Below, in pieces: positions 58,299 to 64,000 of a DNA stretch of 64,000 bases. Where the stretch lies: assembly GCF_900091465.1 (NCBI RefSeq), contig NZ_FMHV01000002.1:6386001-6450000 (forward strand), in the 5' to 3' direction. Position 1 is the stretch's first letter, and each line of letters starts with the position of its first letter. This DNA is from Micromonospora rhizosphaerae (GTDB lineage: Bacteria; Actinomycetota; Actinomycetes; Mycobacteriales; Micromonosporaceae). The notes under the pieces are model-generated. The model had not been told where the DNA came from. It saw only the letters and a list, made by a program, of their open reading frames with translations, and did not search any database. Made by a program: the position numbers and the translations under genes.

Positions 58299-59468
58299 GT
58301 GCTCGCCGTACTCTCGCCCGGACAGGGTTCCCAGAAACCCGGCTTCCTGACTCCCTGGCTCGACCTGACCGGCACCGAGTCGCGCCTGCGCTGGTGGTCC
58401 GCGCTGGCCGGCGTCGACCTGGTCCACCTCGGCGCCAAGGCCGACGCGGACGAGATCAAGGACACCGCCCGCACCCAGCCGCTGCTGGTCGCGGCCGCGC
58501 TGCTCGCCGCCGAACACCTGCCGATGTACGACGTCGCGGTGACCGCCGGACACAGCGTCGGCGAGCTCGGCGCGGCGGCCCTGGCCGGGGTGCTGCCCGC
58601 CGAGGCGGCGATCACCCTCGCCGGGGTGCGGGGCCGCGAGATGGCCGCCGCCTGCGCGCTGGAGCCGACCGGGATGGCCGCCGTCCTCGGCGGCGACCCG
58701 GACGAGGTGCTCGCCGCGATCGACGCGCACGGGCTGTACCCGGCCAACCGCAACGGCGCCGGCCAGGTCGTCGCCGCGGGGGCGGTTGACGGGCTGGAGA
58801 AGCTGGCCGCCGAGCCGCCGGCGAAGGCCCGGGTGATCCGGCTCCAGGTGGCCGGCGCCTTCCACACCCCGTACATGGCCCCGGCCGAGGCCGCGCTGGC
58901 CGGGGTCGCCGCCGGGATCACCCCGGCCGACCCGGCCCGGATCCTGCTCTCCAACCTGGACGGCTCGGCGGTCAACCACGGCCGGGAGATGGTGCAGCGG
59001 CTGGTCCGGCAGGTCACCGCGCCGGTGCGCTGGGACCTGTGCATGCGTACCCTGGCCGACCTCGGGGTGACCGCGGTGATCGAGCTGCCGCCGGCCGGCA
59101 CCCTGGCCGGCCTGGTCAAGCGGGAGTTGAAGGGCGTCGGCGCGCCCGAGATCGTCACCCTCAACACCCCCGACGACCTGCCCGCCGCGCGCGACCTGAT
59201 CACCCGGCACAGCGGGCTTGGCGGCCACGAGCCGGTGATCCAGTTCCGGGTGGTGGTCTCCCCCGCCGCCGGCACCTTCACCCCGGCCGAGGAGTTCGCC
59301 GAAGGCGCCGACCTCCGCAAGGGCCAGGTCATCGGTCACGTCGTCACCCGGCAGGGGCCGGTCGAGGTGACCGCGCACGACAGCGGGCTGCTCACCGAGT
59401 GGCTCGCCCACCACGAGGACCCGGTCGCCCCGGGCCAGCCGCTCGCCCGCATCGGAGGTCACGCATGA
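58299..59468 (+). CDS. fabD: Malonyl-CoA:ACP transacylase with C-terminal extension
   Basis: A 389-residue FabD, about 75 longer than usual. The catalytic part (about 1-300) has LSPGQGSQKPGFL, the nucleophile Ser86 in GHSVGE, and the His in VAGAFHTPYM. It loads malonyl groups from CoA onto AcpP. Residues about 308-389 form a lipoyl/biotinyl-like hammerhead domain (SPAAGTFTPAEEF through LAHHEDPVAPGQPLARI) with no M-K-M, so no attachment lysine in the hairpin. GTG 58299; stop overlaps fabH by 4 bp. Confidence 0.95.
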   Translation: MLAVLSPGQGSQKPGFLTPWLDLTGTESRLRWWSALAGVDLVHLGAKADADEIKDTARTQPLLVAAALLAAEHLPMYDVAVTAGHSVGELGAAALAGVLPAEAAITLAGVRGREMAAACALEPTGMAAVLGGDPDEVLAAIDAHGLYPANRNGAGQVVAAGAVDGLEKLAAEPPAKARVIRLQVAGAFHTPYMAPAEAALAGVAAGITPADPARILLSNLDGSAVNHGREMVQRLVRQVTAPVRWDLCMRTLADLGVTAVIELPPAGTLAGLVKRELKGVGAPEIVTLNTPDDLPAARDLITRHSGLGGHEPVIQFRVVVSPAAGTFTPAEEFAEGADLRKGQVIGHVVTRQGPVEVTAHDSGLLTEWLAHHEDPVAPGQPLARIGGHA

Positions 59469-60409
59469 CCGGCAGCAAGATCGTCGCAATGGGGCACTAC
59501 CAGCCCTCCCGGGTGGTGACCAACGACGACCTCGCCCAGCTCGTCGACACCAACGACGAGTGGATCCGGGACCGGGTCGGCATCGTGACCCGGCGGATCG
59601 CCGGTGACGAGACGGTGGCCGACATGGCCGCGGCCGCCGCCGGCAAGGCGCTGGCCAACTCCGGCCTCACCGCCGCCGACATCGACCTCGTCGTGGTCGC
59701 CACCTGCACCTCGGTCGACCGCAGCCCCAACGTGGCCTGCCGGGTCGCCGCCAAGCTCGGCATCACCGCCCCCGGCGCGTACGACATCAACACCGCCTGC
59801 TCGGGCTTCGCGTACGCGCTGGGCACCGTCGACCACGCCATCCGGGCCGGCGCGGCCCGCAACGCCATCGTCATCGGCGCGGAGAAGCTCTCCGACTTCA
59901 CCGACTGGACCGACCGCTCGACCTGCATCATCTTCGGCGACGGCGCCGGCGCCGCGGTGGTCACCGCCACCGCCGACGACGAGCCCGCCGGGGTCGGCCC
60001 GGTGGTCTGGGGCTCGGTGCCGGAGAAGAGCGACGCGGTCCGCATCGAGGGCTGGCGGCCGTACATCGCGCAGGAAGGGCAGACGGTCTTCCGCTGGGCC
60101 ACCACCGCGCTGGCCCCGCTGGCCATGCAGGCCTGCGAGCGGGCCGGGGTCGCCCCGTCCGAACTGGCCGCGTTCGTGCCGCACCAGGCCAACGCCCGGA
60201 TCATCGACGGCATCGCCAAGCGGCTCAACATCCCGGACGCGATCATCGCCAAGGACATCGCCGAGTCCGGCAACACCTCGGCGGCGAGCGTGCCGCTGGC
60301 CCTGTCCAAGCTGGTCGAGCGGCGGGAGGTGCCCGCGGGCGCCCCGGTACTGCTGTTCGGCTTCGGCGGCGGCCTGACCTACGCCGGTCAGGTCGTCCGC
60401 TGCCCATGA
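59465..60409 (+). CDS. fabH: Beta-ketoacyl-ACP synthase III
   Basis: A 314-residue thiolase-fold enzyme that condenses acyl-CoA starters with malonyl-ACP to begin fatty-acid synthesis. Catalytic triad: Cys112 (NTACSGFAYAL), His in PHQANARI and Asn in SGNTSAAS. In actinomycetes it accepts branched starters. ATG 59465 overlaps the fabD stop (ATGA), confirming coupling. 86 bp to acpP. Confidence 0.97.
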   Translation: MTGSKIVAMGHYQPSRVVTNDDLAQLVDTNDEWIRDRVGIVTRRIAGDETVADMAAAAAGKALANSGLTAADIDLVVVATCTSVDRSPNVACRVAAKLGITAPGAYDINTACSGFAYALGTVDHAIRAGAARNAIVIGAEKLSDFTDWTDRSTCIIFGDGAGAAVVTATADDEPAGVGPVVWGSVPEKSDAVRIEGWRPYIAQEGQTVFRWATTALAPLAMQACERAGVAPSELAAFVPHQANARIIDGIAKRLNIPDAIIAKDIAESGNTSAASVPLALSKLVERREVPAGAPVLLFGFGGGLTYAGQVVRCP

Positions 60410-60495
60410 AGACCCCCTCCGGCGTCGAGCGCGCCGAGGAGTGACGACCGGCGTCGCCGGTCGAGTGAACCCCCCGATGAGAGGAACCAACCGAA

Positions 60496-60735
60496 ATGAC
60501 CCGTGACGAGATCACCGCCGGCCTCGCCGAGATCCTCGAAGAGGTTGCCGGGGTGAACCCGGACGACGTGGCCGAGGGGAAGTCCTTCACCGACGACCTC
60601 GACGTCGACTCGCTCTCCATGGTGGAGGTCGTGGTGGCGGCCGAGGAGAAGTTCGGCGTCAAGATCCCGGACAACGAGGTGCAGAACCTCAAGACCGTCG
60701 GGGACGCGGTCAGCTACATCGAGGCGCAGTCCTGA
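60496..60735 (+). CDS. acpP: Acyl carrier protein
   Basis: A 79-residue four-helix ACP. Ser39 in DVDSLSMVE is the 4'-phosphopantetheine site. Acidic helix II (EVVVAAEEKFGV) docks with Fab enzymes. A GAGGAAC ribosome site precedes the ATG. It carries growing chains for fabH and fabF products; 2 bp from fabF. Confidence 0.97.
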   Translation: MTRDEITAGLAEILEEVAGVNPDDVAEGKSFTDDLDVDSLSMVEVVVAAEEKFGVKIPDNEVQNLKTVGDAVSYIEAQS

Positions 60736-60737
60736 TC

Positions 60738-61964
<1,227 letters not shown>

Positions 61965-61987
61965 GACCACGGGCCTTGGAGGCACAA

Positions 61988-63412
61988 GTGACCACGACCG
62001 TCGTCAGCACGGAAAGCTCGACACTGGACTACCGCGATCCCGAGGTCCGGCTCCGGGCCCTGTTCGACGCCGGCTCGCTGCGCCTGCTGGCGCCGCGGGA
62101 CACCTCCGGCGTCGGGTGGGCGCGGGGTGAGATCGACGGCACGCCGGCGATCGCGTACGCCACCGACGCCACCAAGATGGGCGGCGCGATGGGCACCGAC
62201 GGGTGCCGGCACATCGTGGACGCCATCGACACCGCCGTCCGGGAGCGGGTGCCGGTGGTCGGCCTCTGGCACTCGGGCGGCGCCCGGCTGGCCGAGGGCG
62301 TGGTCGCGCTCGACGCCGTCGGGCAGGTCTTCGCCGCCATGGTGCGAGCCTCCGGCCGGGTGCCGCAGATCTCGGTGGTGCTCGGCCCGGCGGCCGGCGG
62401 CGCCGCGTACGGCCCGGCGCTGACCGACATCGTGGTGATGAGCGGCACCGGCCGGATCTTCGTCACCGGTCCCGAGGTGGTCCGCAGCGTCACCGGCGAG
62501 CAGGTCGACATGGAGCGCCTCGGCGGCCCCGAGCCGCATGGCCGGCGCTCCGGCGTCGTCCACGTGACCTGCGCCGACGACGAGGCGGCGGTGGCCGAGT
62601 CGCGCAAGCTCGCCGCCCTGCTCGGTCGGCAGGGGCGGCTCTCCCCGGACGACGTGGCGACCGGCGCCGAGGACGGGCACGACCTGGCCGCCAGGATGCC
62701 GGCCGAGGCCAACCGGGCGTACGACGTGAAGCCGGTGGTCAAGGCGCTGCTCGACGCCCCCGGCGTGGAACTGCACGCCAAGTGGGCGCCGAACATCGTC
62801 ACCACGCTCGGCCGGTTCGCCGGCCGGACGGTCGGCGTGATCGCCAACAACCCGCTGCGGCTGGGTGGCTGCCTCGACGCGTCCAGCGCCGAGAAGGCGG
62901 CCCGGTTCGTGCGGATGTGCGACTCGCTCGGGGTGCCGCTGATCGTGCTGGTCGACGTCCCCGGTTACCTGCCCGGCCTTGGCCAGGAGTGGGACGGCGT
63001 GGTCCGGCGCGGAGCGAAGCTGCTGCACGCCTTCGCCGAGGCGGTGGTGCCGCGGGTGACGCTGGTGACCCGCAAGGCGTACGGCGGCGCGTACATCGCG
63101 ATGAACTCCCGCTCCCTGGGCGCGACCGCGGTCTTCGCCTGGCCGAACGCGGAGGTCGCGGTGATGGGTGCCAGCGCCGCGGTCAACATCCTGCACCGCA
63201 AGAAGCTGGCCGCCGCCCCCGCCGAGGAGCGGGAGGCGCTGCGCGCCGAGCTGATCGAGGAGCAGATCCGGGTCGCCGGCGGCGTCAACCGGGCGCTGGA
63301 AATCGGCGTGGTGGACGACGTGATCAAGCCGGAGGAGACCCGGCGGCGGATCGCCGAAGCGCTCGCGGCGGCCCCGGCCGCCCGCGGCGCCCACGGCAAC
63401 ATCCCGCTGTAG
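61988..63412 (+). CDS. Acyl-CoA carboxylase beta (carboxyltransferase) chain
   Basis: A 474-residue AccD/PccB-type carboxyltransferase. Crotonase-fold halves with the oxyanion-hole motifs GGARLAEGVVAL and GLGQEWDGVVRRGAKLLH, and AYGGAYIAMNSRSLGATAV. It moves carboxyl from biotin to acetyl- or propionyl-CoA. GTG 61988 (VTTTVVSTESS) follows fabF by 23 bp. In Streptomyces a similar gene follows fabF, supplying malonyl-CoA. Confidence 0.92.
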   Translation: MTTTVVSTESSTLDYRDPEVRLRALFDAGSLRLLAPRDTSGVGWARGEIDGTPAIAYATDATKMGGAMGTDGCRHIVDAIDTAVRERVPVVGLWHSGGARLAEGVVALDAVGQVFAAMVRASGRVPQISVVLGPAAGGAAYGPALTDIVVMSGTGRIFVTGPEVVRSVTGEQVDMERLGGPEPHGRRSGVVHVTCADDEAAVAESRKLAALLGRQGRLSPDDVATGAEDGHDLAARMPAEANRAYDVKPVVKALLDAPGVELHAKWAPNIVTTLGRFAGRTVGVIANNPLRLGGCLDASSAEKAARFVRMCDSLGVPLIVLVDVPGYLPGLGQEWDGVVRRGAKLLHAFAEAVVPRVTLVTRKAYGGAYIAMNSRSLGATAVFAWPNAEVAVMGASAAVNILHRKKLAAAPAEEREALRAELIEEQIRVAGGVNRALEIGVVDDVIKPEETRRRIAEALAAAPAARGAHGNIPL

Positions 63413-63613
63413 TACCGGTCGTACCGTCGGGGTCCGCGCCCGTCCGGGCGGGGACCCCGAGAGCCTGGTGGTCACCACGCCGGAGCAGATGCCTCCCGCG
63501 GTGACATGCACTGTTCAACGTGGTCGATGGCCAAGGACTGGCAAGGTGATCGGGCAGACCCGACGCCGCCACCGCCACCACTGGCCAGCGTGATGAATCG
63601 GGAGTCTTAGTCG

Positions 63614-64000
63614 GTGTTCAGCCGCATCGCCATCGTCAACCGGGGAGAGGCCGCCATGCGGCTGATCCACGCCGTCCGCGAGCTCAACGCCGAGACCGGC
63701 GCCCCGCCGATCGAGACCATCGCGTTCTACACCGACGCCGAGCGCACCGCCACCTTCGTCCGCGAAGCGGACCACAGCTACTGCCTCGGGCCCGCGTCGG
63801 CGCGCCCGTACCTGAACCACCGCACCCTTGAGCGTGCGCTGGTCGAGACACGTGCGGACGCGGCGTGGGTGGGCTGGGGCTTCGTCGCCGAAGACCCGGC
63901 CTTCGCCGAGCTCTGCGAGAAGATCGGTGTCACCTTCATCGGTCCGAGCGCTGAAGCGATGCGCACGCTCGGTGACAAGATCGGCGCGAAGCTGATCGCC
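63614..64000 (+). CDS. Biotin-carboxylase chain, 3' end outside window
   Basis: The N-terminal 129 residues of an acyl-CoA carboxylase alpha-type protein: FSRIAIVNRGEAAMRLIHAV and then AFYTDAERTATFVREAD, YLNHRTLERALVET and VGWGFVAEDPAFAELCEKIG, the biotin-carboxylase N-domain, and GPSAEAMRTLGDKIGAK. The GTG 63614 start is 201 bp after the beta chain stop, with no convincing promoter seen. With that gene it forms a carboxylase pair; a biotin-carrier domain may follow beyond the window. Confidence 0.88.
   Translation, partial: MFSRIAIVNRGEAAMRLIHAVRELNAETGAPPIETIAFYTDAERTATFVREADHSYCLGPASARPYLNHRTLERALVETRADAAWVGWGFVAEDPAFAELCEKIGVTFIGPSAEAMRTLGDKIGAKLIA

Overview
The window is high-GC actinobacterial DNA, most likely from Micromonospora or a close relative. 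Evidence for this: almost every codon ends in G or C, GTG starts are common, many genes are joined by 4-bp ATGA/GTGA overlaps, and there is a fasR-fabD-fabH-acpP-fabF cluster and a homodimeric aceE near DUF3052 and AhpE-like genes, an arrangement familiar from Streptomyces and its relatives. GGGGCCCC-cored short palindromes of a kind I associate with Micromonospora also occur. The genus is an inference; the order is well supported.

Layout. 1-5.5 kb: end of an M48 protease, a decayed membrane gene, a small membrane protein, the RNase P RNA gene, a TSUP-type exporter, and an MFS/MarR pair sharing a two-site operator. 5.5-13.2 kb: MctP-like symporter with DUF3311; an operon of Nif3-like, zinc-ribbon and RNase H/phosphatase proteins; a flavoprotein/XRE-regulator operon divergent from a Prim-Pol-domain protein. 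13.2-25.5 kb: a ferric-reductase/FMN-binding/ApbE electron-transfer module, a SWIM-protein/SNF2-helicase operon with tandem repeats, a PfkB kinase, a pyruvyl transferase-like protein, pseudogene debris and a hydrolase. 25.7-29.7 kb: NCS2 purine permease, an MFS exporter and a SigJ/ECF41-like sigma factor.

29.8-39.1 kb is the most accessory-like part: NmrA-type oxidoreductases, LtrA, tautomerase, SDR, TetR, MBL hydrolase, an integrase-tail remnant, an atypical membrane protein, a frameshifted gene, DUF7710 and finally a tRNA-Val. It looks like a site of repeated insertion and decay. 39.1-54 kb returns to core genes: AhpE-like peroxiredoxin, DUF3052, a fused E1 alpha/beta dehydrogenase, a decayed MarR/FMN-reductase pair, YjbQ, aceE, an SRPBCC protein, GH1 beta-glucosidase with an MFS partner, gltX and CopC. 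54-64 kb: a quinone-reductase-like enzyme, a Septum_form-like lipoprotein, then the fatty-acid block fasR, fabD, fabH, acpP, fabF, an acyl-CoA carboxylase beta chain and the start of a biotin-carboxylase subunit. Together these supply malonyl-CoA, load it on ACP and elongate it.

I see no CRISPR array, no complete insertion sequence, no recognised phage-defence island and no secondary-metabolite cluster. The best candidates for something new are a lipoyl/biotinyl-like domain lacking its lysine at the C-terminus of FabD, a mobile palindrome carried in frame inside the SNF2 helicase gene, Arg/Ser-rich 33-bp tandem repeats in the SWIM protein, and the flavoprotein/XRE/Prim-Pol neighbourhood. None is proven to be a new system from sequence alone.
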